A stretch of 64,000 nucleotides of DNA from Salinarimonas sp. (GTDB lineage: Bacteria; Pseudomonadota; Alphaproteobacteria; Rhizobiales; Beijerinckiaceae), in contig JAFIEI010000007.1 of assembly GCA_020832565.1 (NCBI GenBank), positions 40,318 through 104,317 of the forward strand, given 5' to 3'. Numbering within the stretch: position 1 is the first letter of the stretch; each line of letters opens with the position of its first letter. The notes beneath the pieces are model-generated. The model saw only the letters and a list, made by a program, of their open reading frames with translations, ran no database searches and was not told the origin of the DNA. The position numbers were made by a program, and so were the translations under genes. This document shows positions 8,231 through 15,945 of the stretch, piece after piece.

Positions 8231-8665
8231 GTGTCGTACATGGATAGTGTCAATACGATTTCGCAGGACGTTTCGGGCCTCGCCGAAGACGGCGCCGTCG
8301 ACGCGAAGGAATACCTGATCAGTGATCTCTCGCGCGAATTCGGCGTCACGCTGCGCGCACTGCGCTTCTACGAGGATCGCGGCCTGCTCGCGCCCAAGCG
8401 TATAGGCACCATGCGCATCTATTCGAGCCGCGACCGGGAGCGCCTTTCGGTGATCCTCAAAGGAAAGCAACTCGGCTTCACGCTGGCGGAGATTCAGGAA
8501 ATGCTCACGCCGACGGAACAGGGCGGCAAGGGCGGGATCGATCTCAAGCTCTCGCTGACCAAGGTCGAGGAGCAGATCGCACATCTGGAGACCCAGCGGG
8601 ACGAGATCGACGCAGCCATCGCAGCCCTAGCCGAGACGCGCGACAAGCTGCGCAAGCAAAGCTGA
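8231..8665 (+). CDS. MerR-family transcriptional regulator
   Basis: 144-residue regulator. The MerR winged-helix HTH is clear: YLISDLSREFGVTLRALRFY, then EDRGLLAPKR and RIYSSRDRERLSVILKGKQLGFTL, in the order helix-turn-helix then wing. A C-terminal coiled-coil dimerisation helix follows (KVEEQIAHLETQRDEIDAAIA). There is no metal-binding cysteine pattern, so it is probably not a metal sensor. GTG 8231 is chosen because AAGGGGG sits just upstream; ATG 8240 is the alternative, and the frame continues to 8075 without coding character. Relatives in Rhizobiales often sit near fatty-acid or amino-acid catabolism genes; no such partner is adjacent here. Confidence 0.82.
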   Translation: MSYMDSVNTISQDVSGLAEDGAVDAKEYLISDLSREFGVTLRALRFYEDRGLLAPKRIGTMRIYSSRDRERLSVILKGKQLGFTLAEIQEMLTPTEQGGKGGIDLKLSLTKVEEQIAHLETQRDEIDAAIAALAETRDKLRKQS

Positions 8666-9284
8666 GCAGCACGGTCGCACAATCGCCGCATGCACGGGCG
8701 CGCAGGAAGCCGGTGGCAGGTCGCGCTGCCTGTCGGAGCGTGTCGCGCAGAATCGGACTGATTCTGCTGCGGCTATGACGGATGTCGATGCCTTGCGTTG
8801 CAAGCAACCTGGCAAGCGATGCGGTTGGCGCGTCGCCATGGGCTGTGCATGCGGGTGTTCGAAGGCGCGGGCATCGCTATCCTTCGGGCGAATGCTTGCG
8901 CATCGCTTCCACGGGTACGGTTTCGTTTTTCTTTTGCGACATAGGCGGCGATACCCCCCTCGCGCCCCGATCCGAATGCGGCAGTTCGGATCTGACGCAG
9001 CGACCGACCGGGTGCCGGCGAGCCTGCAATTCCGCCTTCCCGAGTCGGGTAATGCGCTGATTGCGTGTATGCATGTCAGATGCCGTGCACATCCATATGC
9101 ACGGCCTCGATCAACCGTTTTTCGGTCGATCAAGGCGGTCATGGATTCGTTATCCCCTCATGCCGTGGCGATTCCGGGCGTGCCCGAAAGGCTTGGTGGG
9201 GAATCTTGCCGATTGACAGGTGAGGGTCGGCGTCTCTTGGATAGACGAGCAGATTCGGCTGCGTCATGATCATCGGGAAGGAGA
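8666..9284. other. 619-bp intergenic region with three hairpins
   Basis: No convincing gene. It holds a 7-bp hairpin CAGAATC/GATTCTG (8748-8766) that may end the merR transcript, and two abutting hairpins at 9082-9105 and 9109-9131. The leader of the aminotransferase gene follows. Confidence 0.5.
9082..9131. repeat. Two adjacent perfect or near-perfect inverted repeats
   Basis: GCCGTGCA-N8-TGCACGGC is followed three bases later by a 9-bp stem GATCAACCG/CGGTCGATC around TTTTT. The second stem has one mismatch as read on the plus strand, which becomes a G-U pair in a minus-strand transcript. Could be a small RNA or a 3' end; no promoter was recognised. Confidence 0.4.
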
Positions 9285-10154
9285 ATGGGTGTGGCCTGGT
9301 ATTCGAAGACATGGACTTGGTATGCCGGTGACTGGCACGAGGGCAATCCGCCCATTATCGGCCCGCGCTCCCATGCAAGCTGGCTCGGTTCGAGCGTATT
9401 CGACGGGGCGCGAATCTTCGATGGAATGGCGCCGGATCTCGACCTGCACCTGGCGCGGGTCAATCGCTCGGCCAAGGCGATCGATCTCAACCCGACCATG
9501 ACCACCGAGGACATGATCGCGCTTGCACTCGAAGGCGCGAAGAAGTTCGATTCCGGTGAGGCACTCTACGTCAAGCCGATGTATTGGGGCGAGGGCGAAG
9601 GGCCGGGTACGATTACGACGGATCCGGACGATATCGGTTTCTGCATGACCCTGTTCGAGGCCCCGATGGCGGAGCCTGCCGGTGCAGCCGTCACCAAGGG
9701 CGCCTTCAGGCGTCCCACGCTGGAGACGATGCCCACCGATGCCAAGGCCGGCTGCCTCTATCCCAATAATGCCCGCATCCTGCGCGAGGCACGCGCCCGT
9801 GGCTTCGACAATGCGATCGTCCTGGACATGCTCGGGAGCGTGGCAGAAACCGCGACCGCGAATATCTTCATGGCCAAGGACGGCGTCGTTCATACGCCGA
9901 TCCCGAACGGTACCTTCCTCAACGGCATTACCCGCCAGCGTGTCGCAGGCCTGCTCCGTGATGCCGGGGTCGAGGTGATCGAGCGCGTATTGCGTTACGA
10001 GGAATTCCTCGATGCGGACGAGATCTTCTGCACGGGCAATTACACCAAGGTGACGCCGATCACGCGCATCGAGGAGCGCCAGCTCCAGCCCGGACCACTC
10101 TACAAGCGCGCCCGCGAACTCTACTGGACCTACGCGCGCGACACCAAGATCTGA
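9285..10154 (+). CDS. Class IV (branched-chain) aminotransferase
   Basis: 289-residue PLP enzyme of fold type IV, similar to IlvE-type aminotransferases that move the amino group between Leu/Ile/Val and 2-oxoglutarate. The likely PLP lysine is Lys154 in TDAKAGCLYPNNARILREA. The downstream SVAETATANIF segment carries the conserved Glu, and FLNGITRQRV and TGNYTKVTPI match the later conserved blocks. AAGGAG lies just before the ATG. The gene is followed by a strong terminator and is monocistronic. A D-amino-acid or aminodeoxychorismate-type role cannot be excluded, but length and motifs favour branched-chain transamination. Confidence 0.82.
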   Translation: MGVAWYSKTWTWYAGDWHEGNPPIIGPRSHASWLGSSVFDGARIFDGMAPDLDLHLARVNRSAKAIDLNPTMTTEDMIALALEGAKKFDSGEALYVKPMYWGEGEGPGTITTDPDDIGFCMTLFEAPMAEPAGAAVTKGAFRRPTLETMPTDAKAGCLYPNNARILREARARGFDNAIVLDMLGSVAETATANIFMAKDGVVHTPIPNGTFLNGITRQRVAGLLRDAGVEVIERVLRYEEFLDADEIFCTGNYTKVTPITRIEERQLQPGPLYKRARELYWTYARDTKI

Positions 10155-10188
10155 GCGGCTGCGCACCCGTTGCGCACGGCGCGAGAAA

Positions 10189-10218
10189 AAGGCGCATCCA
10201 GGTGACTGGATGCGCCTT
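10189..10218 (+). terminator. Terminator after the aminotransferase gene
   Basis: 12-bp perfect stem AAGGCGCATCCA/TGGATGCGCCTT with a GGTGAC loop, 34 bp after the stop. No long T run follows, but the symmetry is exact. Confidence 0.8.
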
Positions 10219-10395
10219 CGAGTTGCCGACCGATGGGGGCAGATTAAGGTCGGTTATCTCGAAAACGCAGCCGCAGGCCTCGGGTTCCGGGGTGTGGCGA
10301 ATTTTTTCGACGCGATTGCATTTTCCCGCCATTCCCTAAAATGCAATCATTCCGATTGATCAGCCCCTAACATGCCGGCTGGCAAGCTGACATCC

Positions 10396-10815
10396 ATGTC
10401 GGCTTCTCTTTCCATAGCCACCAGTGGCATGAATGCCTCGGCGACGCGCCTGGAAGCAAGCGCGTCGAACGTGGCCAATGCGCTGACCAACGGTCCCGTC
10501 CCACAGACACCGCCGAACCGGCCCGTCGCACGCAGCGACGATCCGCGCAGCGTCTACCAACCCGTCGACGTGGTGCAGGTTTCCACCGGAAGCGGCACGA
10601 TGGCGCGGTTCACCGAGCGGCTCCCGGCCTACGAATTGCGCTACCAGCCTGATGCGCCATTCGCCGATGCGCGGGGTATGGTGGCGGCGCCGAATGTCGA
10701 TTATGCGCGCGAGATTGCCGATCAGATTGCCTCTGTTGCGGCCTTCAAGGCGAATGCGCGGGTCTTCTCGACCGCGTCCGACATGGCGCGCACCGTCATC
10801 GACATGAAGACATGA
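10396..10815 (+). CDS. Orphan flagellar basal-body rod-like protein (FlgC type)
   Basis: 139 residues, about the length of FlgC. The N-terminus SLSIATSGMNASATRLEASA followed by SNVANALT matches the conserved rod/hook-family start (small residues, then the ASNxAN motif). The C-terminal amphipathic helix YAREIADQIASVAAFKANAR is the typical coiled-coil terminal segment. The middle is short and Pro-rich. ATG 10396 is preferred over 10372 because it gives the normal rod N-terminus. No other rod genes lie nearby, so it is either a displaced FlgC paralogue or a rod-like protein with another role. Confidence 0.7.
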   Translation: MSASLSIATSGMNASATRLEASASNVANALTNGPVPQTPPNRPVARSDDPRSVYQPVDVVQVSTGSGTMARFTERLPAYELRYQPDAPFADARGMVAAPNVDYAREIADQIASVAAFKANARVFSTASDMARTVIDMKT

Positions 10816-10849
10816 GACGACATTATCGGTTCCGGGCGACGCATCACGC

Positions 10850-11521
10850 CTAGAGCGCGAGCACAGCCTCGACCGTATCCAGGAGTTCGTCCCCGATAAT
10901 GCTCGGTGCGCGCATTGTGGCCGGGTAGGGCTGCCCGCGTGAGACGAAGGCACCATGCAGCCCCGCAGCGCGGGCACCGTGAATATCCCAGGCATGGGCC
11001 GCCACGAGGCAGATTTCGTCTTCGCGCAGGCCGAGTGACGTTGCCACATGCGCATAGACCTCCCGGCGCGGCTTCGAGAAGCCGACCTCGTCCACCGAAA
11101 TGACCCGTCCCACCAGCGGCGCCAGGGACGCGTGATCGAGCAGGTGCTGCGTTGCGACTGCTGCGCCGTTGCTGACCGCGACGACGGGCAGGTCCGATTG
11201 TGCCAAGAGTGAGAAGGCATGATAGGCGTCGGGCTGCGCGTCGAGATCCTTCATGCCGTCGAGGAATGCGGCGATCCGGTTCTCCATCACGGGCAGATTG
11301 TGACGCTGGAGCAGATCGGCCAGGGCGTCGCCCATCACCTTGCGAAAAGGCGCGAATTCATTGGTCGCGGCGAGTGCGAAAGCATCGCGCAGGCTGCCGG
11401 CGAACCAGGTATCGAGCGCGGTCGGCGGCAATCCCAGCGGTGCGAGGCCCGGTCGCAGGCTCTCGATGGAAAAGACGGTCTCGATGATGTCGAAGGCGAC
11501 GGCGCGGATCTTTCGCGGCAT
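10850..11521 (-). CDS. Haloacid dehalogenase type II / HAD hydrolase
   Basis: 223 residues, HAD superfamily. Motif I is AFDIIETVFS with Asp11 as nucleophile, motif II VVAVSNGAAV, motif III GFSKPRREVY with the Lys, and motif IV CLVAAHAWDIHGARAAGL. The last, AAHAWDxxGA, is characteristic of L-2-haloacid dehalogenase (type II) proteins rather than general phosphatases, so hydrolytic removal of halide from 2-haloacids is the family reaction; the physiological substrate is unknown. GGGAGA sits before the ATG at 11521. The frame extends upstream to 11563 but without a Shine-Dalgarno. Confidence 0.82.
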   Translation of the reverse strand: MPRKIRAVAFDIIETVFSIESLRPGLAPLGLPPTALDTWFAGSLRDAFALAATNEFAPFRKVMGDALADLLQRHNLPVMENRIAAFLDGMKDLDAQPDAYHAFSLLAQSDLPVVAVSNGAAVATQHLLDHASLAPLVGRVISVDEVGFSKPRREVYAHVATSLGLREDEICLVAAHAWDIHGARAAGLHGAFVSRGQPYPATMRAPSIIGDELLDTVEAVLAL

Positions 11522-11588
11522 GGCGAGTCTCCCGGCTGAAGAGCCGCCGCCTTCTTCCCACACGCGGTCCTGTGCCGCAAGGGTGGGT

Positions 11589-12164
11589 TTATCGCCTCTC
11601 GCCCGGCATCATCTTGCGCAGGGTGTCGTCCTTCATCGAATAATGGTGATACAGGGCCGCCGCCGCGTGAACGAAGATCAGCGCGACCATGGCCATCGTG
11701 AAGATGTTGTGCAGCAAGAAGATAGGGCCAGCCGTATCGAAACCTCCGCCGATCGGCAGGGTCAGCGGGATCGTCCAGAACAGGTTGACGGGCGCGCAGC
11801 AGGCCGAGGTCGCGGCCCAGCCGGTCAGCGGCACCAGGATGATCAGGAGGTAGAGCGCTCCATGGCTGACGCGCGCGGCCATGACCTGCCAGCGCGGCAT
11901 GTCGGGCTCGAGCGCAGGAGCACCCAGTGCGAAGCGCGCGCCGATGCGGATCACGGCGAGGCCGAAGACGATCAGGCCGAAGGATTTGTGCAGCTCGTAG
12001 AGCAGGTTCGTCAGGTTGGACGGGTCGAGCCGGGTCATCACCAGGCCGACCGGGACCATGCTTATGATGATCAGGGCAATGCTCCAGTGAAGGGCAATCT
12101 GTATGCCGGAATAGCGTTGCAGGGATCCCGTTTTCGAACCCGCCTTCATGGTATCGCTGCTCAT
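11589..12164 (-). CDS. Cytochrome b561
   Basis: 191-residue inner-membrane dihaem cytochrome of the bacterial b561 (CybB) type with four membrane helices. His residues expected to bind haem are seen in IQIALHWSIALIIISMVPVG, LYELHKSFGLIVFGLAV, VSHGALYLLIILVPLTGW and FVHAAAALYHHY. An unusual SACCAP segment with adjacent cysteines sits between helices 3 and 4. It probably oxidises ubiquinol or handles superoxide, as proposed for this family. AAGGAG before ATG 12164 fixes the start. It lies 17 bp downstream of the RibD-C gene stop and could share its transcript order (reductase, then cytochrome). Confidence 0.85.
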   Translation of the reverse strand: MSSDTMKAGSKTGSLQRYSGIQIALHWSIALIIISMVPVGLVMTRLDPSNLTNLLYELHKSFGLIVFGLAVIRIGARFALGAPALEPDMPRWQVMAARVSHGALYLLIILVPLTGWAATSACCAPVNLFWTIPLTLPIGGGFDTAGPIFLLHNIFTMAMVALIFVHAAAALYHHYSMKDDTLRKMMPGERR

Positions 12165-12181
12165 CGCAAATCTCCTTCGCT

Positions 12182-12904
12182 TTACCCCGCCAACGCTTCC
12201 CGCTCGACGCGCAGGTCGCAATCGAAGAGGACGTCGCCCCCTTCCAATAGATAGGCGGTCGTTTCCGGTCTCAAGGCGCCATCGAGCGTTTCGATGGCGG
12301 GAAGGCTGAGGCCGGGCTTGCCGGAGCCGATCAGCACGGGCGCCATCAGCATGTGCAGGCGATCGATGCAGCCGGCATGCAGGAAGTCGGAAATCGTGCG
12401 TGCGCCACCTTCGAGCAGGATCCGCGCGAAACCGGCCTCAGCCAGGGCCGCGAGGATGACCTGCGGGGGAATTGGGCCGTCATTCGTCGCGTCGAGGGTG
12501 ATCTCCTCAACCCCGGAGGGAAGTCCCACGCCCCGGCCCGCCCGGCGCATGACCAGCCGCCGGGCGCCGTCGTCACGCAGGATGCGCGCGTCTGCGGGCA
12601 GGCGTCCGTTGGGATCGATCACCACCCGCGCCGGATCGCGCCCCGCAACGCGCCGGACGTTCAATTGCGGGTCGTCGGCGAGGACGGTGCCGATCCCCAC
12701 CACCACCGCATCGACATGGGCGCGAATGGCATGCAGGTGATCGAGCGCCCCCGCACCGTTTATGTAGAAGGAGTGCCCCGTCACGGTGGCGATGCGCCCG
12801 TCGAGGGATTGCCCGAGCTGGGCCACCACGAATGGTGCGCGCGGGCTGCCGTTCCCGAAACGGGTGAAACTTGCAACGCCCGGAAGGCTCGAAATTGATC
12901 TCAT
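12182..12904 (-). CDS. RibD C-terminal domain (pyrimidine reductase) family protein
   Basis: 240-residue stand-alone RibD-C/dihydrofolate-reductase-like protein. Visible features are VVAQLGQSLDGRIA near the N-terminus, HLHAIRAHVDAVVVGIGTVLADDPQLNVR, VVIDPNGRLP and ILLEGGARTISDFL, the usual NADPH and substrate segments of the riboflavin pathway reductase. The deaminase domain of RibD is absent, so it is not a complete RibD. It is divergent from a RibA-type GTP cyclohydrolase 205 bp away, which suggests the pair acts on a GTP-derived pyrimidine or pterin. ATG 12904 has GGCGGA upstream; the open frame extends to 13111. Confidence 0.82.
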   Translation of the reverse strand: MRSISSLPGVASFTRFGNGSPRAPFVVAQLGQSLDGRIATVTGHSFYINGAGALDHLHAIRAHVDAVVVGIGTVLADDPQLNVRRVAGRDPARVVIDPNGRLPADARILRDDGARRLVMRRAGRGVGLPSGVEEITLDATNDGPIPPQVILAALAEAGFARILLEGGARTISDFLHAGCIDRLHMLMAPVLIGSGKPGLSLPAIETLDGALRPETTAYLLEGGDVLFDCDLRVEREALAG

Positions 12905-13109
12905 GTTGATCCGCCGGAACTGATGAGCCGTAGAAACATTTGCAATCGCGCAGACCCGGCCCGATATCATTGTGACGATATCTTGATAATTCGGGCGGCG
13001 CTTGCATGTGGGGTAATGTAGGGTTCGCCCGTCTTGCGAACAGGTTCGATCCGGTGTCGGATCCTGTTTTCTCGGGGCGCGGGCCGCACGATACAGGAAA
13101 CCTTTGTCC

Positions 13110-14222
13110 ATGATGCGTCTTGTTCTCGGTTATTCCGACGATACCGTGTTGATGAGTGTGGAACGCGCCATTGCGGAATTTCGGCACGCGCGCCCCGTGA
13201 TCATCGAAAACGCCGATATGCGGGCTCTGGTCCTTGGCGTCGAAGACCTCGATGCCGCGCTGTGCCGACGCATCGACGCCGTCGCCGGCGGGCGTGCGCG
13301 CCTGATCTTGACCGGTCCGCGTCTGCGCCGGATCGGCCTCGAGCGTGAAGATGCCGGCGCCGTGGCCATGCCCGTGGTCGATGCCGAGCGGATCGAAATC
13401 CTGGCGCGCCGGGTCCAGGCGCGTGTCGATGCGCCCGTGCGCGCGGCGACCCGGATCGATCTCGACGCGCTCGAACTGGCGGCCCTGTCCTTCGTGACGC
13501 CGGCCGTGCTGGTGATCCCGCTTCCCGAGGAAGTCGAGTACGAGGCCAGTATCCTCACCGTTCCGGGTGATGCGATCGGCGCGTTCCGCAAGCAGCAGGC
13601 GAAACTCCTGCGCATCGCCAGCCGCGCGCCGGTCCCGCTCGAGGGCGCGCATGAAACGGAGTTCGTGGTCTTCCGTGGCGGCGAGGGCATGCGCGATCAG
13701 GTCGCGATCATCGTCGGCAAACCCGATCTCACCAAGCCCGTTTTCGTGCGCCTGCATTCGGCCTGCCTGACGGGGGATCTGTTCGGTTCACTGAAATGTG
13801 ATTGCGGCGATCAGCTGCGCGGGGCCGTTCAGGCCATGGCCGAGGGCGATGGTGGAATCCTGCTTTATCTCGACCAAGAGGGTCGCGGTAACGGCATCGC
13901 CAACAAGATCCGCGCCTACAAGCTGCAGTCGGAAGGCTTCGATACCTACGATGCCGACGAGGCGCTCGGCTTCGGCCTCGACCAGCGTCGCTTCGATTTC
14001 GCTGCGCAGATGCTCACCGAGCTCGGCGTCAACAGCGTGCGCGTCCTCACCAACAATCCGCTCAAGATCGGGGCGCTGAAGGAGGCCGGGCTCGACGTCG
14101 TCGCCGATGAACGCTCGGTCGGGCGCACCAACCCGGAAAACGTTCGGTATCTCGCCTCCAAGCGTGATCGTGCCGGCCACATGATCGATCTCGACGTCGC
14201 CATCGCGCCGCAGAAGGATTGA
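13110..14222 (+). CDS. ribA: GTP cyclohydrolase II (RibA family) with N-terminal extension
   Basis: 370 residues. The C-terminal 180 carry the GTP cyclohydrolase II domain: HSACLTGDLFGSLKCDCG (three zinc cysteines), ILLYLDQEGRGNG (Tyr and GTP-binding Arg), GFGLDQRRFDF (catalytic Arg region), TNNPLKIGAL and KRDRAGHM. The family reaction opens the GTP imidazole ring, releasing formate and pyrophosphate, the first step to riboflavin. The N-terminal 185 residues are a diverged domain, not a functional RibB-type DHBP synthase as far as I can see. The EGRGNGIANK loop differs from the usual EGRGIGL. The ATG at 13110 is preferred over a TTG at 13104. Followed by a terminator. Confidence 0.85.
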   Translation: MMRLVLGYSDDTVLMSVERAIAEFRHARPVIIENADMRALVLGVEDLDAALCRRIDAVAGGRARLILTGPRLRRIGLEREDAGAVAMPVVDAERIEILARRVQARVDAPVRAATRIDLDALELAALSFVTPAVLVIPLPEEVEYEASILTVPGDAIGAFRKQQAKLLRIASRAPVPLEGAHETEFVVFRGGEGMRDQVAIIVGKPDLTKPVFVRLHSACLTGDLFGSLKCDCGDQLRGAVQAMAEGDGGILLYLDQEGRGNGIANKIRAYKLQSEGFDTYDADEALGFGLDQRRFDFAAQMLTELGVNSVRVLTNNPLKIGALKEAGLDVVADERSVGRTNPENVRYLASKRDRAGHMIDLDVAIAPQKD

Positions 14223-14261
14223 TCCGGCGCGTTCGCCGGCTGTTCGTGGCACTCGCTTTCG

Positions 14262-14304
14262 GGGCTGCGGTGGGTTAAGCCTGCCGCAGCCCTTGTTCTT
14301 TTTC
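14262..14304 (+). terminator. Rho-independent terminator after ribA
   Basis: Stem GGGCTGCGGTGGG/CCTGCCGCAGCCC (two wobble pairs), loop TTAAG, then TTGTTCTTTTT. Strong intrinsic terminator separating ribA from rsmB. Confidence 0.88.
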
Positions 14305-14332
14305 AGAGCGCATCGCGCATGGTTGCCGCCGC

Positions 14333-15736
14333 ATGACATCTTTGCCCCGACCCGGCGTGAAGCCGACATCCGATAGCCATGCCCCGCGCCGCGCCAAGGC
14401 CGATACCGAAGGGCTCGCCGCGCGCCGTCTCGCCCTCGATGTCGTCAGCGAGGTGCTGCGCAGCCGCAGGCCGCTCGACGACGTCTTCACGCAATCTCTG
14501 GCGCAGGCGAAGCCGGCACTGCCGGCGCGGGACGCGGCCCTCGCCCGCGCGATCTGTGTCGTGGCATTTCGTCGGCTGGGGACGATCCGCATCGCGCTGG
14601 GCCAGCGCATGACCGGCAGACCCGCCAAGGGGCGGCTGCGGGATCTGCTCACCGTGATCGCAGCGCAGATCCTGTTTCTGGATGTGCCCGACCACGCCGC
14701 CGTCGCCACCGGCGTCGCACTCGCGCGGGCCGATTCCGATCTCATGCATTATGCGAAGCTCGTCAACGCGCTCGGCCGGCGGCTGGCGCGCGAACGCGAG
14801 GCGATTCTCGCTGATGCGGGACCGCTCGACGATCTGCCCGACTGGCTGCGTAAGCGCTGGCTGTCGCATCGCGGCGAGGCGGACTGCATCGCCATGGCCG
14901 CCGTACTGCGCCGGGAAGCGCCGCTCGACCTCACCCTGCGCGACGACGACGATGCCGCCGCCCGCGAACTCTGGGCCAGCCGGCTCGAGGCCCGCGTACT
15001 GCCGACCGGATCGCTGCGGCTGGCTGATCGCAGGGCCGTGGAGACTTTGCCCGGCTATGAAGAAGGCGCGTGGCTGGTACAGGATGCCGCCGCTGCCATT
15101 CCCGCCCGCCTGCTCGGCGTCGAACCGGGCGAGCGTGTCGCCGATCTGTGTGCGGCACCGGGCGGCAAGACGGCGCAGCTCGCCGCGCGCAATGCACAGG
15201 TGCTCGCCGTCGATCGCTCGGCGAAGCGGCTCGAACGGGTCTCGGAGAATCTGGCGCGGCTGCGGCTCGGCGCCGAATTGCGCGCAGCCGACGTACTGGC
15301 GCTGGAGGAGGAGCTGCTCTTCGATGCGATCCTGCTCGATGCTCCCTGCTCCGCCACCGGAACCCTGCGCCGCCACCCCGATGTCGCCTGGACGAAGACG
15401 CCGGACGATATCGTCAAGCTCGCCGATCTGCAGCGCCGGCTCATCGACAAGGCCGTCTCCATGCTCGCTCCGGGGGGACGGCTCGTCTATTGCACCTGTT
15501 CGCTGGAGCCCGATGAGGGCGAGGCGCAGGCCCGTTACCTGCTGAAGCGGCATCCGGAAATGATGCGCCTTGCGATCACCGCCGACGAACTCGCCGTCGC
15601 GGGGCCTGCCGGGGATCTGGCCGGGCTGATCGATGCCCAGGGCGATTTCCGGGCCCTGCCGCATCGCGGCGGCCCCGGACTGATAGAAGGCCTCGACGGG
15701 TTCTTCGCCGCCCGGTTTCGCAAATCTCCCGGCTGA
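14333..15736 (+). CDS. rsmB: 16S rRNA (cytosine-C5) methyltransferase RsmB
   Basis: 467 residues with two domains. The N-terminal 150 form a NusB-like RNA-binding domain (LALDVVSEVLRSRRPLDDV, VAFRRLGTIRIALGQ). The C-terminal half is a class I methyltransferase: LCAAPGGKTAQLAA (SAM motif I), DAPCSATGTLRRHPDVAW (motif IV with its Cys), LVYCTCSLEPDEGEAQ (motif VI with the catalytic Cys). Known members methylate C967 of 16S rRNA. No good Shine-Dalgarno precedes the ATG. The heparinase-like gene follows 209 bp later, a neighbour pairing common in Rhizobiales. Confidence 0.88.
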   Translation: MTSLPRPGVKPTSDSHAPRRAKADTEGLAARRLALDVVSEVLRSRRPLDDVFTQSLAQAKPALPARDAALARAICVVAFRRLGTIRIALGQRMTGRPAKGRLRDLLTVIAAQILFLDVPDHAAVATGVALARADSDLMHYAKLVNALGRRLAREREAILADAGPLDDLPDWLRKRWLSHRGEADCIAMAAVLRREAPLDLTLRDDDDAAARELWASRLEARVLPTGSLRLADRRAVETLPGYEEGAWLVQDAAAAIPARLLGVEPGERVADLCAAPGGKTAQLAARNAQVLAVDRSAKRLERVSENLARLRLGAELRAADVLALEEELLFDAILLDAPCSATGTLRRHPDVAWTKTPDDIVKLADLQRRLIDKAVSMLAPGGRLVYCTCSLEPDEGEAQARYLLKRHPEMMRLAITADELAVAGPAGDLAGLIDAQGDFRALPHRGGPGLIEGLDGFFAARFRKSPG

Positions 15737-15945
15737 TCCGAGCCGCGGCGCAACGGCGCGTGCGCGATTGCAGGCCTGATAAGGCTGTGATTGCACGAAT
15801 TTATGCCATTCCCGAAACGCCTTGTTAACCATGCCGGGGTCAGGTGTGAGAGTATGGGCGCCGGTGCGCGCGTACCCGAAGCGATACGGCCGGGTTCCGG
15901 TCACGGGCACGACGGCGCGACACGCGATTGCGGGTGGGGGATTGA

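Noticed and set aside
12905..13109. Possible FMN riboswitch between the RibD-C and ribA genes
   Set aside because: The conserved RFN helices and the AGGGGCGGGG-type element were not found in the 205-bp gap.
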